A stretch of DNA of 35,271 nt from Corynebacterium phoceense (GCF_900092335.1 NZ_LT596207.1:523517-558787); one strand, 5' to 3'. Numbered from the stretch's first letter, positions 1-7,671 are shown. Notes: generated by a model from the letters alone, not told the origin. A program made the numbers and translations.

Positions 1-223
1 CGCCGAGGCACGCCTGGCCGCAGGCCACGCGCACTTCGAGCCCGGCATGCTCGGCCGCGCGCCACTCTTCGAGGTCATCGACGGCCGCCGCCTGCCGCAC
101 GCCGACGCCAAGGTGATGATTGACGGCTACGGCCTCGTCGACGCCGACAAGGCCGCGGAAATCTCCATGCTCCTCGACGCCGATGCGCGCCTGGGCGCAA
201 ACGGGGAGTTCCCGGGTGCGTAG
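1..223 (+). CDS. C-terminal end of an unrecognised protein (partial)
   Basis: An open frame runs in from the left window edge (first full codon at 2) and stops with TAG at 221-223, giving the last 73 residues. The peptide is rich in Ala, Asp and Gly and reads ...APLFEVIDGRRLPHADAK... near its middle, with no membrane segment or recognisable catalytic motif. Codon use is GC3-rich like the rest of the window, and two hairpins follow the stop, so it is very likely a real gene end. I do not recognise the family and make no functional claim. Confidence 0.6.
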   Translation, partial: AEARLAAGHAHFEPGMLGRAPLFEVIDGRRLPHADAKVMIDGYGLVDADKAAEISMLLDADARLGANGEFPGA

Positions 224-233
224 TCGTTAACTA

Positions 234-256
234 ACTGGCTGGCCAGACCAGCCAGT
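234..256. repeat. Inverted repeat just after the first gene
   Basis: Arms ACTGGCTGG and CCAGCCAGT (9 bp, perfect) enclose a 5-nt loop, starting 10 nt after the stop codon of the partial gene. There is no T-tract, so alone it is not a classical terminator. It may help the stronger hairpin immediately downstream. Confidence 0.5.
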
Positions 257-265
257 AGTAGATAG

Positions 266-309
266 AGCTCAGGCCCGCTTCCTGAAAGGGGAAGCGGGCC
301 TGAGCTTTT
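266..309 (+). terminator. Intrinsic terminator of the partial gene
   Basis: A perfect 17-bp stem (AGCTCAGGCCCGCTTCC and its complement) with a 7-nt loop is followed by TTTT. It sits about 40 nt past the upstream stop codon, as expected for a rho-independent terminator. Confidence 0.9.
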
Positions 310-628
310 GTAGCCGCCACCGAATCGGCCACTACGTTTCAGCTAACGCTCGACCAACTTTTGCTTCTCAACTCCGTTAATCTTTTCCACTCATCCAGCG
401 GCCGAGTGTCATACGAAGCAAAGGACCGTATCAAGCGTCTTTAACAAAACAGTGACTCACGATAAGAGTTATCTGGCGCATTGCGCTCGCAGTCCACCGG
501 GATAACAGCTATCCCGGTGAACTAAGATATCGATCTACCGGGATAAGTCTTATCCCCAATGCGTCGAGCGCATGAGATGAGTCAGCTGTAATGCGACGCT
601 GCAAGAGGGGCCATCGGAAAGCTCACAA
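310..628. other. Gene-free spacer between two 3' ends
   Basis: No ORF with a credible start and ribosome site is visible on either strand. The spacer lies between the terminator of the upstream gene and the 3' end of rtcB, so it is not the promoter region of any annotated gene. Its only clear content is the palindrome array at 461-556 and a small ATGCG-N5-CGCAT inverted repeat at 559-573. Confidence 0.6.
461..556. repeat. Three phased GATAA...TTATC palindromes
   Basis: Three 13-bp palindromes, GATAAGAGTTATC (461-473), GATAACAGCTATC (501-513) and GATAAGTCTTATC (542-554), have centres 40 and 41 bp apart, close to four helical turns. The second is embedded in a longer inverted repeat with 10-bp arms (495-519) and the third in an 8-bp-arm repeat (540-556). 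This looks like an operator or protein-assembly array, but it lies between the 3' ends of two genes. No known motif is assigned. Confidence 0.75.
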
Positions 629-655
629 GGGACCGTCACTAAACGTGACGGTCCC
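629..655 (-). terminator. Hairpin at the 3' end of rtcB
   Basis: An 11-bp perfect stem (GGGACCGTCAC / GTGACGGTCCC) with loop TAAAC sits 13 nt beyond the rtcB stop codon on the minus strand. The T-tract after it (TTGTG) is poor, so termination may be partial. Confidence 0.65.
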
Positions 656-668
656 ATCATGGCGCAGG

Positions 669-1829
669 TTAGGTGCCCTTGACGTTGAGGATCTGGCGCA
701 GGGTGTGCTTGACCTCGACGAGCTGGGCGGCATCGGCCATCACGCGGTCGATGTCCTTGTAGGCGTCCGGAATCTCATCGACGAACTCGGCGCCGGGACG
801 GTAGACGATGCCTTCCATGCGTGCGGCAAGGTCTGCCTCGGTGAAGCGGGCCTTGGCCTGAGTGCGCGACATTACGCGACCTGCGCCGTGCGGCGCAGAC
901 TTGAGGCCCGGCGCGTAGCCCTTGCCTTCTACGACGTAGCTGGCCGTGCCCATCGAGCCGGGGATGAGACCGCGGTCGCCCTCATCCGCCTTGATGGCGC
1001 CCTTGCGCGTGAGCCACACGTTTTTGCCGTAGTGGTTCTCGCGCTGGGTGTAGTTGTGGTGGCAGTTGATGCGCTCGAGTTCAAGCGTCTCCCGGTCCGC
1101 GCCGGACCAGGTGGCGACGCAGTCGAGGAAGCGGTCCATCATCTCATCGCGGTTGAGCAGCGCAAAGTGCTGTGCCCAGTGAAGATCCGCAATGTAGGAC
1201 TCGAACTCGGGCGTGCCCTCGACGAGGTAGGCCAGGTCCTTGTCCGCGAGCTGGATCCAGTGCTTCTCGCAGTGACGCTGCGCGGCCTTGATGTGCTTCT
1301 GGGCAATCTTGTTGCCCACGCCGCGCGAGCCAGAATGCAGGAACAGCCAGACGCGGTCGGATTCGTCGAGACACAGCTCGATGAAGTGGTTACCGCCGCC
1401 CAAGCTGCCCAGCTGCTGACGCCAGTTCTTCGAATGCCTAAGGTCCACGCCGGTGTCCTGGGCCAGCTGCGCGAGCTCGCGCGTGCGGGCCTCGGTGCGC
1501 GGGTCCATGATCCAACCGTTGTAGTTTCCGGGCGAGAGCGGAATGGAGTCTTCGACCGCGGTGCGCAGGTCCTCGAGCGCGAAGTCCTGGATATCCGCGT
1601 GCGTGAGGTGGGTCCGCACGGCAATCATGCCGCAGCCGATGTCCACGCCGACGGCCGCTGGGATGACGGCGCGCAGCGTGCCGAAGACGGTGCCGACCGA
1701 GGAGCCCTTGCCAAAGTGGGCATCAGGCATGAGCGCCACGTGTGGGTAGACGAAGGGCAGGTCAGCGACGAGTTGTGCCTGCGCCACCGTCTTGTCTTCA
1801 ACAATGGAGGCGAAGTTGTGCAGGCGCAT
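669..1829 (-). CDS. rtcB: RtcB-type RNA-splicing ligase
   Basis: Predicted 386-residue RtcB, which joins RNA ends bearing 2',3'-cyclic phosphate or 3'-phosphate to 5'-hydroxyl RNA using GTP and Mn2+ (family knowledge). Visible signatures in order: DIGCGM with the metal cysteine at residue 66, GGGNHF (His148), HSGSRGVG (His165), CHHNYTQREN near 257-265, PGSMG near 290, and HGAGR with His314 at the position of the guanylated histidine. All metal and GMP residues appear present. The frame stays open further upstream, but ATG 1829 has an AAAGG ribosome site and starts at the family's usual N-terminus. It is preceded by a roughly 150-nt leader containing a 17-codon ORF. The likely role is RNA repair; no archease or RtcA gene is adjacent. 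Confidence 0.95.
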   Translation of the reverse strand: MRLHNFASIVEDKTVAQAQLVADLPFVYPHVALMPDAHFGKGSSVGTVFGTLRAVIPAAVGVDIGCGMIAVRTHLTHADIQDFALEDLRTAVEDSIPLSPGNYNGWIMDPRTEARTRELAQLAQDTGVDLRHSKNWRQQLGSLGGGNHFIELCLDESDRVWLFLHSGSRGVGNKIAQKHIKAAQRHCEKHWIQLADKDLAYLVEGTPEFESYIADLHWAQHFALLNRDEMMDRFLDCVATWSGADRETLELERINCHHNYTQRENHYGKNVWLTRKGAIKADEGDRGLIPGSMGTASYVVEGKGYAPGLKSAPHGAGRVMSRTQAKARFTEADLAARMEGIVYRPGAEFVDEIPDAYKDIDRVMADAAQLVEVKHTLRQILNVKGT

Positions 1830-1979
1830 AAGAGAGCCTTTCTCTGCGTTTGCGTAACGCAGTTCGTGAGAAAGGGCCTGCTTGGGCGGCTGACTTATAA
1901 GTGCGCGCGGGTCGCGCGGCTGGCACCAACGTCCGGGATAAGCAGGGCCGCTTTCCCGGGAAATGGTCAAGTCAGCCTG
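1830..1979 (-). promoter_or_regulatory. Leader between the small ORF and rtcB
   Basis: This 150-nt stretch separates the stop of the 17-codon ORF from rtcB. It contains a 7-bp inverted repeat CTGCGTT-N5-AACGCAG (1844-1862) just upstream of the rtcB ribosome site, and the decamer CCGGGATAAG at 1933-1942, which also occurs at 538-547 inside the palindrome array beyond the rtcB 3' end. The layout is consistent with RNA-level control of rtcB, which is an inference. Confidence 0.4.
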
Positions 1980-2033
1980 TTAGAAGAGTTGCTTAAAGAA
2001 GCGTCCTAGCGGCTGATTGTTATAGGTCATCAT
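1980..2033 (-). CDS. 17-codon ORF upstream of rtcB (possible leader peptide)
   Basis: The minus strand has AAAGGAGG (2050-2043), then 9 nt, then ATG ATG and an ORF encoding MMTYNNQPLGRFFKQLF, ending in TAA at 1980-1982. The ribosome site is one of the best in the window and the spacing is ideal, which argues for real translation. The peptide is basic/aromatic with no signal sequence. It precedes rtcB by 150 nt on the same strand, so it could be a regulatory leader or an independent small protein. I know no homologue. Confidence 0.55.
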   Translation of the reverse strand: MMTYNNQPLGRFFKQLF

Positions 2034-2132
2034 CGCGGTTCGCCTCCTTTATGCTTTCTTGTTCTTCTTTCGGGCTATTAGTGCTGCGTGTGAGCCTACA
2101 CCATCGGTGTACAGAATGCGCGCATAAAGAAT

Positions 2133-2198
2133 CCGGCTGGTGACCTTTCGGGTGCCAGCCGGTTTCAGAGTCGCACCGTCAGTTTTTCTGACGGTGCG
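2133..2198 (-). terminator. Tandem hairpins after the dehydrogenase remnant
   Basis: Read on the minus strand, a perfect 11-bp hairpin (2172-2198, CGCACCGTCAG arms, 5-nt loop) is followed by a second with CCGGCTGG/CCAGCCGG arms (2133-2162) and then ATTCTTT. They lie just past the stop of the SDR remnant and before the small ORF, so they probably isolate the rtcB unit from upstream transcription. Confidence 0.6.
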
Positions 2199-2237
2199 CT
2201 CGCGGCGCGTTGACCTGTGGTTTAGTGAGACCGCGGT

Positions 2238-2520
2238 TTAGTGGAAGACCATGCCGCCGTCGACGATGATGGTCTGGCCGGTGATGTAGTCAGAGTCGGA
2301 ACCAGCGAGGAAGCCGATGATCTTGGCGACATCCTCGGATTCGGAAAGGCGCCCCAAGGAGATGTCCTTGGTGAACTGCTCCCAGCCCCACTCGGCAGGC
2401 TGGGCCAGCGTTTTCTGCGAGTTCCTCAGCAAGGCCCTTCATGAGTGGAGTACGCACGATGCCCGGCGCGATTCGGGCGGCGGCACGCGAGGGGGCATCG
2501 GCAGCGCTGACGGCGCATGC
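2238..2520 (-). pseudogene. Remnant of a short-chain dehydrogenase (acetoin/diacetyl reductase type)
   Basis: The last 50 or so residues ([10 protein letters not shown]..., then [17 protein letters not shown]) are the typical C-terminus of SDR-family acetoin/diacetyl reductases, ending at 2238. The preceding segment, [20 protein letters not shown], lies in a different frame, so a one-base (or equivalent) frameshift sits near 2398-2402. Upstream of about 2520 SDR similarity fades into degraded sequence, and the Rossmann glycine motif and catalytic Tyr-Lys are absent. At most a third of a normal 255-residue enzyme is left. The conserved C-terminal codons suggest fairly recent decay. No function is expected. 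Confidence 0.8.
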
Positions 2521-2609
2521 GGAATGCTCGAATTCGTCGCAGCACACGTAACGTATACGCAGTTGAAGGTCCTCTTTCGAATCCCACAACGCCGCAGCAA
2601 GGGTGCCAG

Positions 2610-2615
2610 TACGAT
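2610..2615 (+). promoter_or_regulatory. -10 box for the small secreted protein gene
   Basis: TACGAT lies 6 nt before ATG 2622 and no ribosome site is present, so a leaderless transcript is likely. Confidence 0.45.
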
Positions 2616-2621
2616 GAGAGA

Positions 2622-3008
2622 ATGTCCGCTCTCACTTGCTCGGCACGGCTCGCCCAGGCCGCCGCTGCCTCATTCCTTGCCCTCGCGGCGCTCGCCCCGA
2701 CCACGGCGTCCGCTCAAGAAGCTGCACCGCTGCCTGCACTGTCCTCGACAAGCCTCACCGAGGTCATCGACTCCTATGCGGGCGCGTCCATGTTTATCAA
2801 TATCAATGCCGGCTATCGGGTCATTCATCCCACGAGTCCCGCCGAGGAGCAGCTCATCCGCTGCATGGATTCGGCACCCAGCAGCTCGCGGGACCGCTGG
2901 AGCACTGCCGGCATGATGAGCAGTTATGCCGCAGGCTGGTGGTGCATTCTGAGCAACCCGCAGCTCTCTCTGGCGTTAGATAGGCAAATCGCTCGCCCCA
3001 TGAATTAG
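2622..3008 (+). CDS. Small secreted hypothetical protein
   Basis: Predicted 128 residues. ATG 2622 gives a textbook signal peptide: a short polar start, a hydrophobic Ala/Leu core and an ASA-QE cleavage site near residue 30. The mature part is about 98 residues with two cysteines (in IRCMDS and WWCILSN) that could form one disulfide. A -10-like TACGAT 6 nt upstream and the absence of a Shine-Dalgarno sequence support a leaderless start here rather than the longer open frame. It sits between the SDR remnant and the SNF2 gene. I do not recognise the family; it resembles the many short exported proteins of corynebacteria. The gene is supported by the signal peptide and start context, not by homology. 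Confidence 0.6.
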   Translation: MSALTCSARLAQAAAASFLALAALAPTTASAQEAAPLPALSSTSLTEVIDSYAGASMFININAGYRVIHPTSPAEEQLIRCMDSAPSSSRDRWSTAGMMSSYAAGWWCILSNPQLSLALDRQIARPMN

Positions 3009-3050
3009 CATCGCTTTCGCCGTCAGCGACCTCGTGTCGGCACCCTCCCG

Positions 3051-3056
3051 TAGCAT
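3051..3056 (+). promoter_or_regulatory. -10 box for the SNF2 helicase gene
   Basis: TAGCAT is followed by 7 nt and GTG 3064, the same geometry as several other genes here, supporting a leaderless GTG start. ATG 3055 would overlap this box. Confidence 0.45.
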
Positions 3057-3063
3057 GTGCGGT

Positions 3064-6000
3064 GTGAGGACAGAGACACTCAATAGCTTCGTAGACCCGC
3101 GGGTCGTCCAGCGCGGGGTAGCGCTGGCCACGCAGGATGCCGCGCGCATCGAGTCCGTCGAGGCTGCCCGGGGCGAGGGCGCCAAGGTGTCGGGCTACTG
3201 CACCGGGTCGCGTGGGGACGAGTACTTCGTCACGGTCGACTACACGCTGGGCACCGACGGGGTGGTCGCGGCATTTAACTCGTGGTGCGCGTGCCCATAT
3301 GGCGAGCGGTGCAAGCACGCGGTGGCGCTGGCACTCAAGCACCACCGTGACTATCGCGGGATAGACAAGCGCGAGCCGTTGGGCGCGTTCGGCGCGTTTG
3401 TTGACCACCTTGTGGAGCACACGGACAGCTTCCGCGAAACACGGGAGGTGCTCAGCGAGGTACTGGGGTGGGGACGGCGCCGCCGGCCTGTACGACGCGA
3501 GCCGACGTGGCAGGAATTGTTAGAGGAATACCTGCCTGTGGAATCCGCAGAGTCCTCGGCCGCCACGCCAGTCGCGGTGGTCTTCGAGACCGACTTTGAC
3601 GTTGTGGGGGATCATGCGGTGCTGCGCAACCTCAGCGTCACCGGCGGCCGACCGCGTAAAAACGGACGCGGGTGGGTGAGCTCTGACATGACGCTGGCCA
3701 AGCTGGAGAACGGCACCGGTCATCCGGTGGCAGAACGCGACCGCGACAGGCTCATTGAAATTCTTTCCGAGGCCGGTTCTTACGACGTTCATAGCCAGCC
3801 TCAGTCATTGCGTAGTCTCCGCAATCCCGAGTTCTTTGCGCTTCTGGACGAAGCCCAGGGGCACGGCATCGAGCTCGCCACGGCAGACGGAGGGCTCGTC
3901 ATCCTCCATGAAGATCCGCTCACCCCAACCGTGCACGTCACCGAAAATGATGAGGGGCTGCGCATGCACGCCGCGATCGTAGAGTCCGGCGACCATCCCC
4001 CACTCATTCTGGGATATGAGGCGCGCGGTGCGGCATGGTTCGATGATGACGGGTATCTGAACCTGGGACGCTTCCGGCACCGCGCACCAGTGGAATGGCA
4101 GCGCCTGCGGGAAGCCCGCCGCCCCATCACGGTGCCGCCGGAGGGCCGCGCCGAATTCGAAGAGAAGTTCCTGCCGCGACTGCGTGCAACCGGGTGGAGC
4201 AGTCCGGACGAGTCGTTTGTGCCCACGCCACCGGCACCGCCCGTGGTGCGGGCGTTTGTCACGGCCACGGCCCATCTGTTGCGCGGGGCCGTCGAGTTCT
4301 GCTTCGCCTACTCCGATGGGCGCACGTACGCGCTGGGGACGGACGCGGACCCGACGCGCAACGGGGAATCGGAAAGCGAGCTGCTGGCGGGCCTGGAGGG
4401 CTTCGACCTCACGGATCGCGAGATGATCGGCGCGGAGCTCATGGAATTCCTGCATGAGACGCTGCCGCAGCTGGAAGCCGCGGGCGTCGACGCGCGGTTA
4501 TCGCCCGGCGCGCGGGAGCTCCTTGGACTGGAGGCGGCCGAGTCCATCGAGCTCCACGCGGGGCTCGAGGGGCAGGACAAGGACTGGCTCGACTTGTCGA
4601 TGGAAGTCCGTGTCGACGGCCAGGGCGTGCCGCTCGCGGAGGTCATTCGGGCGCTGCGCTCGCAGGCGCGCATCCTCATCGTAAACGGGCACTACGCGCA
4701 CCTCGACTCGCCACAATTCGATAAGTTTGCCCAGCTCCTCGAGGAGGCGCAGGGGCTTTCCGATGCCCGCCGCAGCGCCGTCCGCGTGCCGAAGACGCGC
4801 GTGGACTGGTGGGACCAGCTAGGCGAGCTCGACGCGCTCCAGGTCGATGAGCGCGCGTGGCTCGACAAGGTCGTGGCAGCGGCGCACACGGAGCTGCCCT
4901 CGTTCGACGTGCCGGCTGCGTTGGACGCGACGCTGCGCCCGTACCAGGAAGACGGTTTCCGCTGGCTGGCAAGCCTGCGGCGGCGTGGATTCGGCGGTGT
5001 GTTGGCTGACGACATGGGCTTGGGCAAGACCATCCAGATTTTGTCGATGATCCTCGATTCTGGCGCCGGTCCCTGGTTGGTCGTGGCGCCGACGTCTGTG
5101 GTTTCCAACTGGAAGGCCGAGGCCGCGAAATTCGCGCCGTCACTGCGGGTGGCGGTGGTGGACGCGACGTCGAAACGACGCCAAGATTCTCTGGAATCTC
5201 TGGCGGAGTCGGCGGATGTGCTCGTCACCTCGTATACGCTTCTGCGTCTCGAGGCATCCGAGTACCAGGCGTTGGGCGTGGCGGGCGTGGTGCTCGACGA
5301 GGCACAGAACGTGAAGAACCCGACATCCAAGATCTACGCAGCGGTGCGCGACCTGCAGGCGCCGGTGCTCTACGCGGTGACGGGGACCCCGATTGAGAAC
5401 TCGCTCAAAGACGCATGGAGCCAGTTCTCCCTCGCCGCGCCCGGTTTGTTGGGGAGCTTCCAGCAGTTCCGTGAGCGTTTCGAAAAGCCCATCGCAGGCA
5501 ACGACACGGAGCTGTCCAAGACGCGCATGGCGGAGCTGCGCCGCCGCGTCGAGCCGTTCCTGCTGCGTCGTCGCAAAGCTGACGTGGCGCTCGACCTGCC
5601 GCCCATCCAAGAGCAGGTCGTGCCGGTGGAGCTCGCGCCCGCGCACCGCAAATTGTACGACGTGCACCTGGCCCGCGAGCGCCAGCGCGTGCTTCACCTG
5701 CTCACCGAGGATCCCGAGTCCAACCGCGTCGAGGTGCTCGCCGCGCTCACCCGTCTGCGCCAGCTCGCGATTTCTCCGACGCTCGTGGAACCCGAGTCCG
5801 CCGCACCCAGCTCCAAGCTCGACGCAATGACCGGGCTTCTGCGCGACATCCTGGCCGAGGACCACCGTGTGCTCATCTTTAGCCAGTTCACGAGCTACCT
5901 CGCAGAGATTCGTACTCGGCTAGAAGCCGAGGGTGTCTCCTTCTCCTACCTCGACGGAGGCACGCGCGACCGCGACACCGCCATCCGCGCGTTCACAGAA

Positions 6001-6318
6001 GGTAACACGCAGGTCTTCCTCATTAGCTTGAAGGCCGGCGGTGTGGGCCTCAACCTCACACAGGCGGACTACGTTATCGTCGCCGACCCGTGGTGGAACC
6101 CGGCGGCGGAGGCCCAGGCCATCGACCGCGCCCACCGCATTGGCCAGACGCAGCCCGTCACGGTCTACCGGCTGGTCTCCGCGAACACCATCGAGGACAA
6201 GGTCGTCGCCCTCCAGGACACCAAGCGCGCGCTGTCCAGCGCCTTCCTCGAGCCCACCGGTTCCGCGACCGGCGGGGCGGCGCTCGATGCGGCGGCGATT
6301 AGGGACCTGCTGGCCTAA
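3064..6318 (+). CDS. SWIM zinc-finger SNF2-family helicase/ATPase
   Basis: Predicted about 1,084 residues. The N-terminus has a SWIM zinc finger (C75-x-C77-x5-C83-x-H85). The middle third matches the layout of bacterial SNF2-associated regions. The C-terminal half is a two-lobed SNF2 ATPase: ADDMGLGKT with Walker A Lys655, DEAQ at about 745, and the late motifs GGVGLNLTQAD, WWNPAAEAQAIDRAHRIGQ near 1000-1032. The family remodels or translocates on DNA, but the bacterial members have no settled role. GTG 3064 is chosen for its leaderless promoter; ATG 3055 and GTG 3034 are alternatives. The stop codon interlocks with that of the convergent ATPase gene (CTAA, 6315-6318). Confidence 0.92.
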   Translation: MRTETLNSFVDPRVVQRGVALATQDAARIESVEAARGEGAKVSGYCTGSRGDEYFVTVDYTLGTDGVVAAFNSWCACPYGERCKHAVALALKHHRDYRGIDKREPLGAFGAFVDHLVEHTDSFRETREVLSEVLGWGRRRRPVRREPTWQELLEEYLPVESAESSAATPVAVVFETDFDVVGDHAVLRNLSVTGGRPRKNGRGWVSSDMTLAKLENGTGHPVAERDRDRLIEILSEAGSYDVHSQPQSLRSLRNPEFFALLDEAQGHGIELATADGGLVILHEDPLTPTVHVTENDEGLRMHAAIVESGDHPPLILGYEARGAAWFDDDGYLNLGRFRHRAPVEWQRLREARRPITVPPEGRAEFEEKFLPRLRATGWSSPDESFVPTPPAPPVVRAFVTATAHLLRGAVEFCFAYSDGRTYALGTDADPTRNGESESELLAGLEGFDLTDREMIGAELMEFLHETLPQLEAAGVDARLSPGARELLGLEAAESIELHAGLEGQDKDWLDLSMEVRVDGQGVPLAEVIRALRSQARILIVNGHYAHLDSPQFDKFAQLLEEAQGLSDARRSAVRVPKTRVDWWDQLGELDALQVDERAWLDKVVAAAHTELPSFDVPAALDATLRPYQEDGFRWLASLRRRGFGGVLADDMGLGKTIQILSMILDSGAGPWLVVAPTSVVSNWKAEAAKFAPSLRVAVVDATSKRRQDSLESLAESADVLVTSYTLLRLEASEYQALGVAGVVLDEAQNVKNPTSKIYAAVRDLQAPVLYAVTGTPIENSLKDAWSQFSLAAPGLLGSFQQFRERFEKPIAGNDTELSKTRMAELRRRVEPFLLRRRKADVALDLPPIQEQVVPVELAPAHRKLYDVHLARERQRVLHLLTEDPESNRVEVLAALTRLRQLAISPTLVEPESAAPSSKLDAMTGLLRDILAEDHRVLIFSQFTSYLAEIRTRLEAEGVSFSYLDGGTRDRDTAIRAFTEGNTQVFLISLKAGGVGLNLTQADYVIVADPWWNPAAEAQAIDRAHRIGQTQPVTVYRLVSANTIEDKVVALQDTKRALSSAFLEPTGSATGGAALDAAAIRDLLA

Positions 6319-7529
6319 CGCAACGGGGCGCCGTCCAGGAAATCAGCGGCATGGAGATGTACTACCTCTCCAGTGCTCAGAGGCATTGCATCGAATGTGA
6401 GGAGAATGCAATGGCTGCCAGCGGGCAGGCCCCGGAAAGAAGACAGCTCCCGATGCAGCGTCTTATCATCCATGGCCGTGAGCGCGACCTGCACATAATA
6501 GCGTTCCTTATCCCGCGTCACCACGAAGTCGATTTCTCCCTGCGGCGCATTTCCTACTGCGACCGAGAATCCCCGGCGAAGCAGCTCGAGATAGACCATA
6601 TTTTCCAGATCGTGCCCGGTATTCGACGAGTTCGCTCCAAGTAACACGTCACGCAGTCCTGGGTCGACGAAATAATACTTGGCACCGCCTTTGAGATGTG
6701 CTTTCCCACGGACATCAAAGCGGTCACAGCGATAGAGCATGTGCGCATCGACCAAAAGACCGAGGTACCGCTCCACCGTTGGTTGCGTCGTTTTTGCACC
6801 CGCAGATGTCAGGTAATTGGCAATCTTGTGAGACGACAGCTGCGATCCCACATTATCGAATACGAAGCTCGCAACCCTCATGAAGATGTCAGGATCTTTA
6901 ATTGCACCTCGCAGTGCAATGTCACGCGCGAAAATAGAGTCAAAAATGGCGTTGTTGATCTCCCGTCGGATTTTCGCAGATCCTGCTTGCGCCGCGGCTG
7001 GCAGCGTACCCCGCATCCATTCCGCATAACGAGCCGCAGGCTGAGAAGGAGCTTCCGGAGCGAAAGAGGAGTACTCATGAAGCGAAAGAGGAAACATCTC
7101 CAGCTGTATATAGCGCCCAGCTAGGTATGTAAGTCCCTCGCCCACGAACATGGAAGCATTCGAACCTGTCACCGTGATGGTGAGATTCTCGTGAAGCCGC
7201 AGCGAGTTAATAACCTGTGGCCAATCGTCGAGCTCCTGAACCTCATCCACATGAAGATGCGTCGCCCCCGTTGCTGCAATTCGTGTCGTCATTTCCTCGT
7301 GAAACCGCTGGGCTTCACGAAGCCCCAGAGTGGAAAAATCCTCAAAGTTGACAGACACGACCTTATCGGAACCAACGTGTTGCTTATAAAGCTCCAGTAG
7401 AGACGACTTTCCCGAACGTCGCACACCACTTATTACTCTCACCATGCCGTTAGTTGCCGGATCCGCGTCCCAATCCACCAATGTCTGCAGGTAGTCCTTG
7501 CGGGTGCGAAGTTCATGTGCGCGAGTCAT
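6315..7529 (-). CDS. AAA-type ATPase with DUF4143 domain
   Basis: Predicted 404 residues. Walker A is GVRRSGKSS (35-43), Walker B HLHVDEVQ (91-98) and a sensor-like TGSNAS lies near 120. The C-terminal DUF4143-type half carries GEIDFVV followed by YYVQVAL, resembling the core of a restriction-endonuclease-like fold. Such ATPases are widespread, often strain-variable, and their function is not established. The base composition is visibly more AT-rich than its neighbours, suggesting horizontal acquisition. ATG 7529 follows TAAACT by 7 nt, so a leaderless start is likely. That -10 lies inside the first of three 40-bp-phased repeats, which suggests the gene is tightly controlled or self-regulated (inference). 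Confidence 0.9.
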   Translation of the reverse strand: MTRAHELRTRKDYLQTLVDWDADPATNGMVRVISGVRRSGKSSLLELYKQHVGSDKVVSVNFEDFSTLGLREAQRFHEEMTTRIAATGATHLHVDEVQELDDWPQVINSLRLHENLTITVTGSNASMFVGEGLTYLAGRYIQLEMFPLSLHEYSSFAPEAPSQPAARYAEWMRGTLPAAAQAGSAKIRREINNAIFDSIFARDIALRGAIKDPDIFMRVASFVFDNVGSQLSSHKIANYLTSAGAKTTQPTVERYLGLLVDAHMLYRCDRFDVRGKAHLKGGAKYYFVDPGLRDVLLGANSSNTGHDLENMVYLELLRRGFSVAVGNAPQGEIDFVVTRDKERYYVQVALTAMDDKTLHRELSSFRGLPAGSHCILLTFDAMPLSTGEVVHLHAADFLDGAPLR

Positions 7530-7532
7530 GAC

Positions 7533-7627
7533 TTAAAGTTTACTTCAGATTTTCACCAATGGCGCCGACAATTTAAAGTTAACTTTGATTTTCCGCCTAT
7601 TCCGGACGGAATTTAAAGTTAACTTTG
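7533..7627. repeat. Three 40-bp-phased TTAAAGTTWACTT repeats
   Basis: Copies TTAAAGTTTACTTCA (7533-7547), TTAAAGTTAACTTTG (7573-7587) and TTAAAGTTAACTTTG (7613-7627) start exactly 40 bp apart. Copies two and three contain the perfect palindrome AAAGTTAACTTT. On the minus strand the first copy supplies the TAAACT -10 of the ATPase gene (7537-7542). The array fills the divergent spacer between the ATPase and a mycolyltransferase, and is AT-rich against a GC-rich background. Confidence 0.85.
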
Positions 7628-7671
7628 GTTCGGCTGCTGTGCTGCCATTAGGAAAGGACCCCGCCACCGGC

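Noticed and set aside
549..558. TTATCCCCA resembling a DnaA box
   Set aside because: It is one arm of the palindrome array plus two bases; no dnaA/dnaN genes, AT-rich unwinding region or cluster of boxes is nearby.
591..2009. 472-codon open frame on the plus strand across rtcB
   Set aside because: It is exactly antisense to rtcB, which carries all family motifs. Long antisense frames are expected in GC-rich DNA.
2133..2198. Tandem hairpins considered as a riboswitch for rtcB
   Set aside because: They lie upstream of the likely promoter area and directly after the SDR remnant's stop; a terminator role is simpler, and no known riboswitch core is recognisable.
7533..7627. AT-rich repeat array considered as a CRISPR or plasmid-type iteron origin
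   Set aside because: Only three copies, no spacers of unique foreign type, no Cas or replication initiator genes; placement over the ATPase promoter fits operators better.
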